DNA from: Hymenoscyphus infarciens
Lineage: Eukaryota > Ascomycota > Leotiomycetes > Helotiales > Helotiaceae
Direction of reading: 5' to 3'
NCBI GenBank assembly: GCA_001414345.1
Contig: LLCB01000023.1
Coordinates: 186,001-250,000, forward strand
Length of the DNA: 64,000 nt
In this document: piece after piece, positions 44,387 to 56,245 of the stretch
Numbering within the stretch: position 1 is the first letter of the stretch
Layout of the letters: every line of letters begins with the position of its first letter
Position numbers and translations under genes: made by a program
The notes under the pieces: model-generated
Database searches by the model: none
What the model was told of the DNA's origin: nothing
The model's input: the letters and a program-made list of their open reading frames with translations, nothing else

Positions 44387-47300
44387 GGGGGTTTTTGGGG
44401 GTACATCGTAATGGGGCAGTTTCTTAGTAGGTTAGAATGAGGGTGAAAGATTAGTTGCACGGAGTGAGAGTTTAGGGAGAGGAAACAGTACATCTATGTA
44501 AATGAATATGAAATAAAAATAAAGAAAATTAATATCAGATGAATATGATAAGGAAAAACGATGAATGTGACCTGGAAATTCGATGAAGATTAAATGATAA
44601 AGAGGTATATACACGTGACCTCGCCTAAGTAGAATCTAATGTTTTTTGCTTACTCAACTTTAGTAGCGTAACTAAGATATCTAAGGAGTCTTACTCTAGT
44701 TCTATGTTAAGAAGTATCTAGAGTTTTTAGTCTATCCTCTTATAGTAGTTTAAAAACAAATAAATCTTCTAAAAGATTAGAAAAAGATAAAGATTAAAAA
44801 GCTTTTACTCTAGACTAACTCGAAAAGGTCTAAGTTAAAGTTATAATCTCTAATAAAGTTATTCAATTATTGAAATTATTTTAAAGAAAGTAGAGAAACT
44901 TAGATTCTAAGAGATAAGTTGAGAATATAGCGTTTTGGTAAGAATAGTTTCAGATTTGAAATTATTTTTTCAAGAGTGAAAACTTAGCGAATCTTAATAG
45001 TATAAATACCTCACAAGAGTGAGCTAACCCTAATCGGGTAGTTATTACAAGAGTGAATATCTAATATAATAATATTTTATAAGCTTCAAAGTTAGTCTAT
45101 CGATTAAACATATGCTACGGTGTATTCTTATAGTATAAGGATAGAATATCTACACTTATTAGATAAGACTTGCCAAGAGCAAATAATACCTTTTCTATGC
45201 CTTTAATAAAGTATAGGTTATAGTATAATATGCTTAACAAAGTCACTACTAGACAAAATTAGTAAGACTAACTCGTATAGCTAGCTAGGCTAGAAGGCTC
45301 GTTATTCAGTATTAGGCTACCTAGAACTAGCACTTACAATGGATTTCTTCGCGTATAATAACTAGTTATATATAATAACCCCTAAGTCAAATTTCAATCT
45401 AATTAGTTTTTGAATTCTTATAAGAATTCAGACACCAATAATTCATTCCTTCTATATATCCAAGTTTATTTAGAAGATATAATTCTAGAGCTAAGATTAT
45501 TCAAATTATTTATCACAAGATTATAACCCAATATAGCTACATACTATTTAGGACTCACTTAGATCAAATCTTAGAATAGACGTTAGTATTTATAGGAGGC
45601 CGGTAATCGATACTTACATAGTTAATTTTAACATACAATAAAGGACTTCTAGAAATCTTTACTAGATCCATACTACTTAAGGCATGGAATCCTAAGATCT
45701 ATAAGCCATCTATCACTACCGCCGTATTCTATAACATTCCAACAATCGAGCCCCTAAATAGGGCAGTTTTCCTCTACCCCGACATACATATAAGGGATAG
45801 CGCGACCGCTAACAGCTCACTCTAATTGAAATTCCTCGTATAGTATATATACACAGCTAACAGCCAGATTCTCACATTCTAATCCCTCTTCTTCCCATTC
45901 GTCCAGCACACAGGTTCTTACATACCTCTCTAATTCCTCTGACGAGTCGTCTACAAGAACGCTAATATCGTCCATATTCTTGAATAGTCGACCCAGAGCC
46001 AACATTGTTTCAAGAACCTTTAGCTCGTTTTTTAGCAGGATATAAAAACATCTCCCATTTATCATAATACCAGACGAGGTCAGGGTTTCTTCCTCAGAGT
46101 GTTTAAAGAGAATTGCTACAGATCTAAGAACAGGAAAGCGTCCAAGCAGTACTTAGGTTTCTTCGATCAGATCCTTATCGAATCCGCGATCAATATACTT
46201 CTAAGGGACATTAAATACAAATCTCATAACCTAAATAGACTCGAAAGCCTTCAGGGGAAGCATCAAACATAAAATGTCTCTTAACTTCCAGCCTCGTAAT
46301 AAAGCATAGAGCTTAAAGACGAATTTAGAGTAGAGGACTTCTTGAATTTCTACATACCACTGCCTATTTACAAGGTACAAATTAGTTAAACAACGGGTTC
46401 CCCAGTACACGTAACAATACCATGTTTTCCTTTCCTCTAATATCTACAACAGGTTAACAAACAGTTAATAATCCAAAAATAGTTACAAAAGATAGAACTA
46501 CGGCTTAGAAATGCGATATTTCAAGAAGGAAGATACTTACAAGTTGCTCCAACACATTAAGACAGTAGTACCATTAGTATATTACAATTTAGTTAACATA
46601 TACTCGTCCCCGCCAGAATTCCACTTAAAGAAGGAGGGCAAGGTAGTATATTTTACGTCGGATTTCCAAGGGAAGGCCAAGGAAAGTTACATAGAAGGAA
46701 TGTCGCCGAGGGTATAAATAAGGCCCCGCCAAGGCAGAGTCGGTCGACATTTACACGCGTAGAACTAATACCTGCCAAGTATTTATCGACTATCTCCTAA
46801 GAACGAGATAAGTATACAAGTTCTAGAATAAAGCGGTTTCGTAGACAGAATATGATTACAACTTACGAAAGAAACGTGAAGCGGTCGTAGTGTCGTGTCT
46901 AGTGACAATGCTATCCCCTACCCTACCCCTGGATACAGCCAATCATATGTAACCAACAATAGGACTCGCTTAGCAAGTAGCATAGCTACAAAACCAACAG
47001 ACGCCCCTTCCTTTTACTAGTAGAAGAAAAAGCTAAGTATTATTGTATATCCAGCTTATTAGTTAGATATAACACTTTAACGAATCAGTTGTAAGTAACA
47101 CTTACTTATCACGTAACTCTTCCCAACCTAGTATTAAAGGATTAAACCTAAGGCTAGAGCCAACACCAACATCATATATCCACACCTCTCTCTTGACCAA
47201 TCACTTATATAAAGATATCACTCGTCTCGCGTAATTCTCGTTAGCCCAGCAATATAATATCAAATCTCGAACAAGGAGCCGTAAACTAACACCAACAGTA

Positions 47301-48011
47301 GCTTCGACTATCCTAAGACAATTCTCAGAGGATCCGATTGTCTATGACCAATAGTGTTAGCTTAGTCCCTTCTACATAGAGCTTTGGCGGCTATCTTTAA
47401 CGTTACTCATTCCTAATAAGGCCTGGAGCAGATCCTTCTTTCTATTTTATATGGTTTCTTAGGTTATTAATCAAGACGAAGGAATAATGATTTCCACTTC
47501 TGTTATTGAAACGGGCCGCGATGTATCGAAGTATCGGTATTAGATCGAGCGCCTATAAATAGGTGTATCTAGCTACTAATTTATAGGCGATCTACTATTT
47601 ACGTTGAATAGGTAAAAGGCTTGTTTTTTTTTAAATTTATTTACTTTATTATATAAATTATACTTAATCTTAATAGATAGGTATAGGAGAGTGTCCCTCT
47701 TACTAGAGAGTCTAGAAGGCTAGCCTCTTAGTAAAAAGACAAGTGCCTTATACTATTACTATTAGAATATATCTAGAAGTTAGGTAATACTCTAAGAAGG
47801 TAAAACTAAGGTTATTCTCACTTTTTAGAGAAGTTGATATTTTTATTAGTTTAACTAGTTTAACTAGTTAAGTATATATTTAAGTATTTTATAAGTATTA
47901 AGCACTTTTAAGTAACTATTTAAGTTATATTTATAGTTTCTAGAGTATTAGTAATTAGAAATATAATAATATATATATATAATATAAAAGGATTTCAAAA
48001 CGCTTCCGACA
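44387..48011. other. AT-rich, ORF-poor island, probably RIP-degraded repeat
   Basis: From about 44600 to 48000 the sequence is strongly A/T-rich, full of TA and ctag-type words and stop codons on both strands, with no long ORF. The transition from flanking DNA is sharp on both sides. This is how repeats mutated by RIP (C-to-T at CpA) look in filamentous ascomycetes. A less degraded stretch lies at 45770-46750, with short ORFs at 45817-46065 (minus, 82 aa, contains NELKVLETMLALGRLFKNMD) and 46511-46717 (plus). TATA-like motifs (gggtataaataaggcc near 46710) and aataaag near 46830 hint at a retroelement terminal repeat. No transposon protein could be recognised. Confidence 0.65.
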
Positions 48012-48139
48012 GAGTGAATAGGAGGACGAGGGGGCGAATCACGTGGTGGCGCTCTTGGCATACCAGGGGCCACTGGAGTGAATAGGAGGATGAGGGGGCG
48101 AATCACGTGGTGACGCTCTTGGCATACCAGGGGCCCCTG
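48012..48139. repeat. 64-bp direct tandem duplication
   Basis: Two copies of a 64-bp unit starting gagtgaataggaggaygagg and containing aatcacgtggtg and cttggcataccaggggcc, differing at very few positions. It is GC-rich and lies exactly where the AT-rich island ends. Confidence 0.9.
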
Positions 48140-48169
48140 CTAGCGTTGGGACAGAATAGCGCAATCCAG

Positions 48170-48702
48170 TTAAAACCTTCCAGGTTTTCTTCGTCTTCTC
48201 AACCGGGAAAGATCAAGACTGGTCAGTTCGTTTGGTGACTTTGATTTGTCAGGTTTGAACCGAGAACTGCGAGATTGTACTCTCCACTGAGTGACTATGG
48301 ATTTTGTCGGTCGTGGGGCTCGTGGGATGGGACGAATTTTACCCGAGCCAGATCTTTGGGTGTAGGCAATCGACATCATCGTCATTTTCCAATACCAACC
48401 TAACCAGAAAAGTCCATAGACCCGAGGATTGCATTCAAACTTTTCAGATACGTTATATGTACGGAAGTCCCAGTAGCCACTCGTATGAGTTGCCTTTTGC
48501 CTTTTGGCATTTTCTCTTCGAACAGATCGGTTCCCTTGAACTTGAATTCGTGCTCGAGCGTAGAATTGAAGGCTAATCGAGCTGATAGGGGCACACTCCG
48601 CCAATTGGGATAATTTCTGATTTTTTCCGGCCTTCCCAGCATCTTTGTCCATCCACTGGGTCTCAATCCCTCCATCTCCTTCAACTCCAGGGGCGTAATC
48701 AT
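48170..48702 (-). pseudogene. Possible decayed coding region, no family recognised
   Basis: Two overlapping minus-strand frames: one from 48652 to 48170 (160 aa, basic tail RLRRRRKPGRF) and one from 48702 to 48400 (100 aa, contains EHEFKFKGTDLFEEKMPKGK). The second looks more protein-like but stops early. They may be fragments of one former gene or chance frames beside the AT-rich island. No function can be given. Confidence 0.25.
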
Positions 48703-51700
48703 TTAAACCAAAGCCGTTAGCACTATAGACTCGACATTAATAGAAATAAATGAACTTTAGATCTCTATATGAACTCGAAACCTGTAGGTGAAACTTCAAA
48801 CCTGTAAATTCACTCAGCCCTTATGATGAAAGGGCTACCTTTGAGGAGTAAGCTCTACCTAGGTAGGCCTTCAAGCGGCATGGGCATATCTGTGTGGACT
48901 CAAGACCTTGTGATGAACTCGTCACTACTAAGTGAACGCGACAAGCAATTTCAGCCCTTAGAACTTCTTATGAAGGTATAAATATTCCCAAGAACGTGGA
49001 ACCTCGTGCTGGACATTGAAGCTGCTTCTAAACACAGTGTCTTGTTCTGAACAGAACATCTCGTCTTGAACGTAAATCCTATCTATGGACGGAATGAACG
49101 TGAAATCTTATTACAAGAATAGAACCTTCTTACCTGTCGTTGGTACATCAAGGCTCTCGGTTCTTCATTTTTGTGCCAGCCCTTGCACTCATCGCATCAT
49201 CACATCACCAAAGAGATGCGAACACTCGGTGCGCCAGGAAGAGCGAGCAGACAGTCTATATTTTCCGTTTGGTTCCAAATTGGAAGGGAAGCTCTCCGTA
49301 AGTAGGATAGCTGCTGTGTAGTTGCAGTTGCTAGATTTGCTAAGTACGACGGCCAAACCCCGAGAATAGTCGGTGTTTCGTTCTTGGATGATAAATAAAT
49401 GTGTGTTCACTACCTCGCACTAGTGGCCAACTGCACAAGAAAGAGATTCTTCTTGGGTTTTTGTGTGGGTAGCTCCTTCAAGCTTGAACTGCCTCTAAAT
49501 CGACGTTGACCTAGGTACCTACCTACTCATTGACGGGAACACAATTGAGGGAAAGCACGACTCCTTCCAAGCTTCAATTACCCTCTAGAAAGACTTTCCT
49601 CAAAGATCCCTCATGTTCAAATGCACCCCTATGTACGATCAACCAATCAAAACAACAATACGCTTCTACTTGTGCAACCAACCTAAGAGTGTTCTATGTA
49701 ACAAGGAACTCAACTGTGGGAGAGTTCTCAATTACGCTACTATATTCCTTCTTCTAATCGGCCGGGTCCCAACTGTCATCGTACTTCAGACAGTGAAGTC
49801 AATTGCCTCGCTCACGAAAGGCGAAAGTTGGACTATACTCTCAAGATTATCGTGCCTCAATGAGTTTCCCGTGACCTATAATTCAACACGTTCGTCTAAT
49901 GATTGGCGCAACATTCAAGAATTATCCGCTTGTGAGATTGCATGCCAGATCAAAGGTATAAGGGCCAAATGTTCAGGCCAGGGAGACTTACCTTCACAGC
50001 GAGTCCTGTTCCCTAGTCCGCGAAAACGGGTAGAAGTAGGTACTCCCTAAAACCCACTACTTCCAAAAAGGAAGCAATGATTTTTGGTTCGCTATCTTTG
50101 GGATTTTTGGTTGTGAAATTTAGTGGTAGGAAGTTGGGGGGGAGGAGCAACCCCAAGAGTCGACCCTTCCATCTTGAGCTTGTTCAACTTTCTCTTTCCT
50201 CGAGTCTTCTTCTTTCCAGGTTGACGCCAATTGTAGACACAAAAATTGGGACTCATTCTGTTCACACGAATACAAGAACGGGTCACTACGTCTTGATCCC
50301 AAGGACTCGAGAAGAGACTCTAGCGCGCAAGGTACAATCTCCCCTTTCTTGTCCCTCTTGAAGAAGTACCAATCCCGTCGTCAGGGTTACCCTCACTTAG
50401 ATTTTCGGTACAGAAAACGGTCACGACATGCCTATCACCCGGAACAAAATTTCCTCCTGAATCACAGCTATGAGTTTTCCCTATTCTTCCCGTTCCATCC
50501 GAGACTTACTTGAAAGGGAGACTTTTTTCCATGCATTTTTTCCGACTCCGGCGTATATGAAAGGGATTGGATATGCGTGGATCTTGAAGCAGTAGTGTGG
50601 GGGTAATATAGGGAGGGAGGATGCATTTCCGTCGTCGTACGGATGTATAAGGTGGGTTCTTGTACCGAGGGTGTACGATGCTGCGTTTCCTTCAGCAGTT
50701 TGTAGTGTTGTACTTTGGAGTAAGCGAGGAACCGTTGGGGCTTGCAGGAATGTTGTGCGAGCTGAGGCTGCTTGATCGTGTGTTGTGCGGACGTTTTTCT
50801 CGTTTGCTGATTCGGAGATTTGGGAGTAAGATGTTTTACCAGCGTTGTGAGAATTGGAGACCTTTTTCTCTTCGAAGCCATTGATTACCTTCCCCACTGA
50901 GAAGTTCAACACCCTTTTCAAATTCCATCGTTACACCAAAACTGAAAGGCAGGGTATCAATTCCATCCGTCAACGAATCGCAACCACAGGATAAGGAATA
51001 TCCCTCTTAGTGGCCCATCGCCCAAACCATCTGACTTCCAACCCCTGCCAAGCTGCTTAGAAGAGGGGGGAAGGGTAGGGATATGACCTCGCAGGCTTGT
51101 CGGGGTGCAAATCAAGCTTTTGCGGGGTGCGTCGATCATGTTTGCTTCTTCCCCTCTGCAGATGGGCGGGTGTGGTGCTGGGCTGTGTTGCATGAAGATG
51201 CATATGGCGAGTTTTCCAGATCTCGATGTGGGATTTTGAAGGCAGGGAAATAGGTGGATGGAGATAAGAGACTAGTGGCGTGATGGAAAGTAAAATAAAT
51301 TAGGACTTAGTGTATTGCTAGGAAATTGAGCCTAGAAAAGAAAGATAGGTCAGGAATGATTCAAATTAAGCATAAGCTGACTGAGAGAGACAGCTGGAAA
51401 AAGAACTTGAGATACACAAACTTGAGGGAAGCGTTGGAAACCCACACTCGGAATCGTCTCCCCGTCTCTGTAGGAATACAAAGCGTACAGAACCCCTCTT
51501 ACAAGACGCTATTTCCTGCATGCTCACTCGCGGAAGTAACGCCCAAGAGAAAAGCCCAAAATCGTACCACTCTCTGAGATTCTCCTATTGAGCCGGTGTT
51601 CCAAGTACCACTGTATATAGAACATATTTATACGGGTTGATATAAGAAAGTCATTTCTTTTCCATTCGATCTTCAATCATTCTGCAGGATGGAGACCCAA

Positions 51701-51832
51701 ACTTTGGAGGTTGCCACTATCTAACCCCTCACACCACGCTCAACACGCTCACTCCAACCACACCACCCACACCACCCACCTCATACCTCGATCCTCCACT
51801 AACCAATCCCGCGCCAAGAAACAATCAGCAAG
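48703..51832. other. Intergenic, no convincing gene over 3.1 kb
   Basis: Several ORFs of 70-146 codons occur on both strands (for example plus 49613-50050, minus 50481-50921 overlapped by minus 50468-50881), but none shows a recognisable domain, a signal peptide with a mature part, or a consistent splice structure. It may hold non-coding RNA or degraded genes. Confidence 0.45.
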
Positions 51833-52581
51833 ATGGTTTCGTTTTCACTCTCTATCACTATATCACGACGGCCTCCAACCATTCAGAAATCCCAAGCAAA
51901 CTCCTCCTCGCTACAAAAATCAAATACCCAACAGTCCAAGGAAAAGGAACCCTTCATCCCTCCTTCTCCCTCACGATCCTCGATATCAAAATACAAATAC
52001 CAACAGAAGTATAACACTACCTCTCGAGCAACAAGTAACAGCCAGAGCGGAACTTCAGTCCTCCCACCTCATTACAACTACACACCGAGAACCTCGAGCT
52101 GTCTCCCAATTACCACTTACAATTCTCGCTCAGAAGACGGAAGTTTCGAAGAACTACTTGGAAACAAACACCACCACCAGCACGGTCCAGTGACCATAGG
52201 AACCAAAGTTGAAAAACGACAAATACGAAAGATGGTAGATCTCAACCACAAGGACTTCTTGACGAGCATAGATGCTGATCGTCGGAAGAGTTATGGGATC
52301 GGTGGTGCAGGGAATATCCGTTCGTCCCCCTTTTTGCCTTGCCCATTTTTGTGATGATACTGACATGAAGAATAGGTCGACCATCAGATGTCATCTATCC
52401 ACCCCGTATCAACTCAAATGGAACGCGTCGTCGATCGAGTGCCTGGTCAGTAGGAGGTATCAGTCCAGATGGGAAGAGAAGATGGTCTTGGTTCGGAAGG
52501 AAGAACAGTGTTTCGGAAGAAGAGGAACTGGATTTTGGAGATGTGAATTTGACAGGCGATGATGGAGAGACTAAGGACTAA
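51833..52581 (+). CDS. DUF3602-like small protein
   Basis: Two exons (51833-52319, 52376-52581) give 230 aa. The first ~130 residues are Ser/Thr/Asn-rich and low-complexity. The conserved part is YGIGGAGNIRRPSDVIYPPR, formed across the intron; it resembles the G-R-G-G-A-G-N motif of DUF3602 proteins found across fungi. The C-terminus carries RRRSSAWSVGG and KRRWSWFGRK, basic/aromatic patches with possible phosphorylation sites, then an acidic end (LDFGDVNLTGDDGETKD). Function unknown. Only one copy of the motif is present, whereas many family members have more, so the family call is moderate. The intron is supported by a GTTCGT donor, an AATAG acceptor and family-like sequence on both sides. 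Confidence 0.65.
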
Positions 52582-52750
52582 CTGCTAGGGACTTGGTGTG
52601 AACAGCGACAGAATAAGATACCAAATGACTTGAACGGGAACGAGTTGGATAAATTGATACAATATTGATACAATTTTTTACAAACAACAATGATATAATA
52701 CATGAGTGATGCTTTCTGTACACGCACCTGATTTGAGATATTCAAAAATA

Positions 52751-54304
52751 TCATGCTAGATTTGACGAGGATCGTTCGCTTGCAGCGAGAGAGAAGGCAA
52801 TCTTCTCCCTCCACTCTTTGAACCCGCGCTTCGCAAACTGCGGCATGCGACTCCACACTACCTTCACGACATCTCCATTACCGCCAGCTCGTGCCCTGGC
52901 TGATACATTCAGCGCTTCTACGATAATATCGAGTGTTTCCTCATCAAATTCAACGGCCCATTTTTCCATCTCGGTCATGGTTTCAAGCATGCCAGCGAGG
53001 TTCTCATATCTATGTAAAGATATGCGAAGGATTTCGTTGTAGAGTTGAGTGCTTGCCCCAAGAACTCGCGATGTGTCTCCAAGAGATTTGATTTTAGGTA
53101 AGATTGAGAGGGCAAGTGGTGATGGCTTCGCAAAGGAGCGATCCAAAAGACGAATTGCAAGTAATAGATATGATGGGTACAGAGGCCCGTAGGTGTTCAA
53201 GGCAGCCGCTTCAGTGCCATTTGTGGTTTCTTCGACCATCTTCTTAAACCTCGCGGCTGCTTCCTCGTCGTCCTTTGAGCTCTTGGACACTGGCTCAATA
53301 TTCGCCCGACTCTTTTTTCCTCTTTTCACTTTCTGCTCTTTCACAGGCTTATCCAGACCCAGCCTAGGAATCAATGAGAACACCTCTTTCTCCATGACCT
53401 CCCACAATTCGAAGTCTGTTGCTGCTTCCTTCATTAAAGTTTCGACTCGCATGCGTTCGGGTTCCCGTAGAGCTTCGAGATGAGCATGCTCTATTTCGAT
53501 ATCTTCAGGTGCTTCTTCAACCGCTTCCAAATCTCCTGATTCTTGCCCATACCCATCTTCTTCTTGTCCTTTGTACGTACTATCCGTATTGTCGTTCAAG
53601 CCAATAGCTTGCGAAATGCTATCACGCAAAGCTAGCGGGTATTGGTTGACCACAGCCTCCTTCTCCTCGCGACTCCGGGCGTTTTTAACCATCGCACCAG
53701 CCATGATAACATCCAACTTCGATTTCGCCGTATCCTTAGAGCCCGATCGATCGTTTGGGTCCAACGAACCTGGCTTTTGCGCAAACATGTCCGAGAAAAT
53801 ATTCTGGAAAGCTCTTCGTTCTCGATCTGTGATTGTCGATTTTGGGGCTTGTTGCTTCGAGTCCTCCTCAGCGAAGATATCGTACCCTTCCTCCTCATCC
53901 ATAAACTCCGACTCCCCGAACACTCCATCCTCATTCTCTCCAAACTCATTGAGCTGCTTCCGTGTATGACCCTTGATGGCAGACCCACCTCGAGGACCTC
54001 CTGAGAAGCCAGAACGCTGGGGCTTGCTTTCTCCGTCGAAAGGAATATCCCAATCAGGGGTTTTCTTGGATCGTTTTGTTCGTGATTTCTCGGATTTAAA
54101 TTGCCCTGTTTTAGAAACTTCGCCATAGACCTTTGTGAAAGATGCGGCGGTTCGAATTGCGCTTCCGTATCGAGGCCGGAAATTTGAATTGGTTCTGATC
54201 CGGGTTAAAGTAGACAGCGTTCTCGTCTGATAGAGGAAAGGCATCATGGTGGTTGACATGGAGCAAATTCCAGTCATGGCTTCAGCGGCAGCTTTGGACG
54301 CCAT
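52751..54304 (-). CDS. MTF2-like mitochondrial expression protein
   Basis: Single exon, 517 aa from the chosen ATG (MASKAAAEAMTGICSMSTTM). The first ~70 residues are Ser/Thr/Arg-rich and suit a mitochondrial presequence. The centre has acidic and Gly-rich linkers, then FQNIFSDMFAQKP and YPLALRDSISQAIGL. The C-terminal region (DFELWEVMEKEVFSLIPRLG, NTYGPLYPSYLLLAIRLLDR, FAKPSPLALSILPKIKSLG, EILRISLHRYENLAGMLETM) resembles the MTF2-like C-terminal domain of fungal mitochondrial proteins linked to transcript stability and translation. The frame stays open upstream to 54526, so a longer N-terminus is possible but would not look like a presequence. It is divergent from CMR1 over 289 bp. Confidence 0.72.
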   Translation of the reverse strand: MASKAAAEAMTGICSMSTTMMPFLYQTRTLSTLTRIRTNSNFRPRYGSAIRTAASFTKVYGEVSKTGQFKSEKSRTKRSKKTPDWDIPFDGESKPQRSGFSGGPRGGSAIKGHTRKQLNEFGENEDGVFGESEFMDEEEGYDIFAEEDSKQQAPKSTITDRERRAFQNIFSDMFAQKPGSLDPNDRSGSKDTAKSKLDVIMAGAMVKNARSREEKEAVVNQYPLALRDSISQAIGLNDNTDSTYKGQEEDGYGQESGDLEAVEEAPEDIEIEHAHLEALREPERMRVETLMKEAATDFELWEVMEKEVFSLIPRLGLDKPVKEQKVKRGKKSRANIEPVSKSSKDDEEAAARFKKMVEETTNGTEAAALNTYGPLYPSYLLLAIRLLDRSFAKPSPLALSILPKIKSLGDTSRVLGASTQLYNEILRISLHRYENLAGMLETMTEMEKWAVEFDEETLDIIVEALNVSARARAGGNGDVVKVVWSRMPQFAKRGFKEWREKIAFSLAASERSSSNLA

Positions 54305-54593
54305 GGCGGAAAGTATGAGGGGGGGTGTCGAATGGCGATGAGATTGGCGTGTACAGTGCAACAATTGAAATCGCTGGTAGAAAAGCTTAGTAGCTTCACT
54401 CTTTCCTCCGAAGTCCAGCCAGCCAAAATCTTCAATGCCCCAGGCAGGGAAACGCGTGCAGGGGGTTGGAACGAGAAATAACGTGTCGACGCGTAAATGA
54501 CGCTCACGACTTTCTGAGGCTTTCAATTCTTCTGATTATTTCCCAACTCAATTTGCTCAACACCACAAAATCTGCAGCAAATCAATCGCAATC
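54305..54593. promoter_or_regulatory. Bidirectional promoter of MTF2-like and CMR1 genes
   Basis: Short gap between two divergent start codons. Contains a canonical-looking leader before CMR1 (cacaaaatctgcagcaaatc). No further element could be assigned. Confidence 0.5.
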
Positions 54594-56245
54594 ATGGCAC
54601 CCGTAAAGAAGGAAAAACCAGAGATGAGCGCTTTCGAAAGAAAGCGACTCGAAAACATTGCTGCGAATGAAGCAATGTTGAAGGAACTCAGTACGACGGC
54701 AGAAAAGATGGCACCAAAACCAAAGCCATTACCCAAACCGAAATCTACGACGAGAACGAAGAGTACCCCGGTAAAGAGGGAGACACCACGAGCCACACGA
54801 ACCAGTTCACGAATAGCAGGAATCGAGGCAGATAGCGAAACTGCGAAACGAAAGGCGGAAGTGGATTATGAATTCGCGAAGGAACAGGCAAAGGCGAAGA
54901 AGTTGCGCGTTTCTGGGGATCTGAATTTCAGCGATATTGTGGTTGATGGGAAGAGTTTCAGTCAAGATCAGAACTTCTTATCGGGGATAATGAGGGGGGC
55001 GCAACCAAATGTTAGGACTTTCGATGAGTCGGATATCAAGGAGACTACGGATGAGGGGTTGAAGGCATTGAGGGAGAAGATGAGTGGCTTGGAGTTATAT
55101 GATGGCTATGAACCTAATCGTAAGTTTCCCTATGTTGGCTGTCTTTGTTGCCGCCGCGCCACATTGTCTACCGCCTTGAGGACTTGGTATTCTGGACTAT
55201 CATTGACAAATCTCTAGAAATCAAAATTACCCCAGAAAGAGTATACGCGCTCGGATTTCACCCCTCGCCCGACAAACCTTTGATCTTTGCTGGGGATAAG
55301 ATGGGAAACATGGGTATTTTCGATGCTTCTCAAACCCCAGATGTAAAGGTGGAAGATGACGACGAAGACGCCGATACTCCCGAACCAGCTATTACTGCTC
55401 TCAAATTACATTCCAGAACAATCACCTCCTTCGTCTTCCCTCCAGACGGAAATCACTTATATTCTTCTTCATATGATTCTTCAGTCCGAAAATTTGATCT
55501 TCAGAAAGGGGTAGCGGTAGAGGCCTTCGCACCAGATACTTTGGATGAAGATCTGCCTATTTCTGGTATAGAAATCGCAGCCTCGGATCCAAACATTTTA
55601 TTATTTTCAACACTAGACGGTTCCTTTGGCCGATACGATATGCGAACCAAGTCAAAACCTGAACTTTGGCAACTATCAGATAAGAAGATTGGAGGTTTCT
55701 CTATTCATCCTTTACATCCTCATCTTATTGCAACTGGTTCTTTGGACCGTACAGTAAAGATCTGGGATTTAAGGGGCGCAAGGGGCAAAGGAGACGATGC
55801 AGAAGGACCAAATCTGGTTGGAGAACACGAATCACGACTGTCAATTTCTCACGCATCTTGGTCGGCAGCTGGGCATGTTGCAACCTCTTCATACGACGAT
55901 ACAATTAAAATACATTCCTTCCTGGACTCCGGATCTTGGAAAGTGGGCCACGAATTGGATAAAAAGGCCATGGCACCAACAGCCACGATAAGACATAACA
56001 ATCAAACCGGGCGTTGGGTCACGATTTTGAAGCCGAAATGGCAAGAAAGACCTTCAGATGGGATTCAAAAGTTCGTCATTGGAAACATGAATCGATTTGT
56101 GGATGTTTATAGTGCAGATGGAGAGCAACTTGCTCAGCTTGGTGGAGATGGTATTACTGCTGTGCCTGCGGTTGCTCATTTCCACCCTTCTCAAGATTGG
56201 GTTGCTGGTGGAACTGCGAGTGGGAAGTTGTGTCTTTGGATGTAA
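54594..56245 (+). CDS. CMR1: CMR1, WD40 DNA-damage-binding protein
   Basis: Two exons (54594-55119, 55218-56245) give 517 aa (yeast Cmr1 has 522). The N-terminus is a coiled, basic region ([20 protein letters not shown]) with a Lys/Pro segment, then the family sequence [22 protein letters not shown]40 repeats follow: [71 protein letters not shown] and [14 protein letters not shown], ending GKLCLWM. Cmr1 binds damaged DNA and chromatin and gathers in the nuclear quality-control compartment under replication stress. The intron joins [15 protein letters not shown], a conserved junction. Confidence 0.93.

Noticed and set aside
50468..50921. Two overlapping minus-strand ORFs of 137 and 146 codons, plus an antisense 74-codon ORF
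   Set aside because: Three frames open at once points to composition, not coding; none resembles a known protein.
54305..54526. N-terminal extension of the MTF2-like protein
   Set aside because: The frame is open but the extension lacks presequence character and would fill most of the short divergent promoter.
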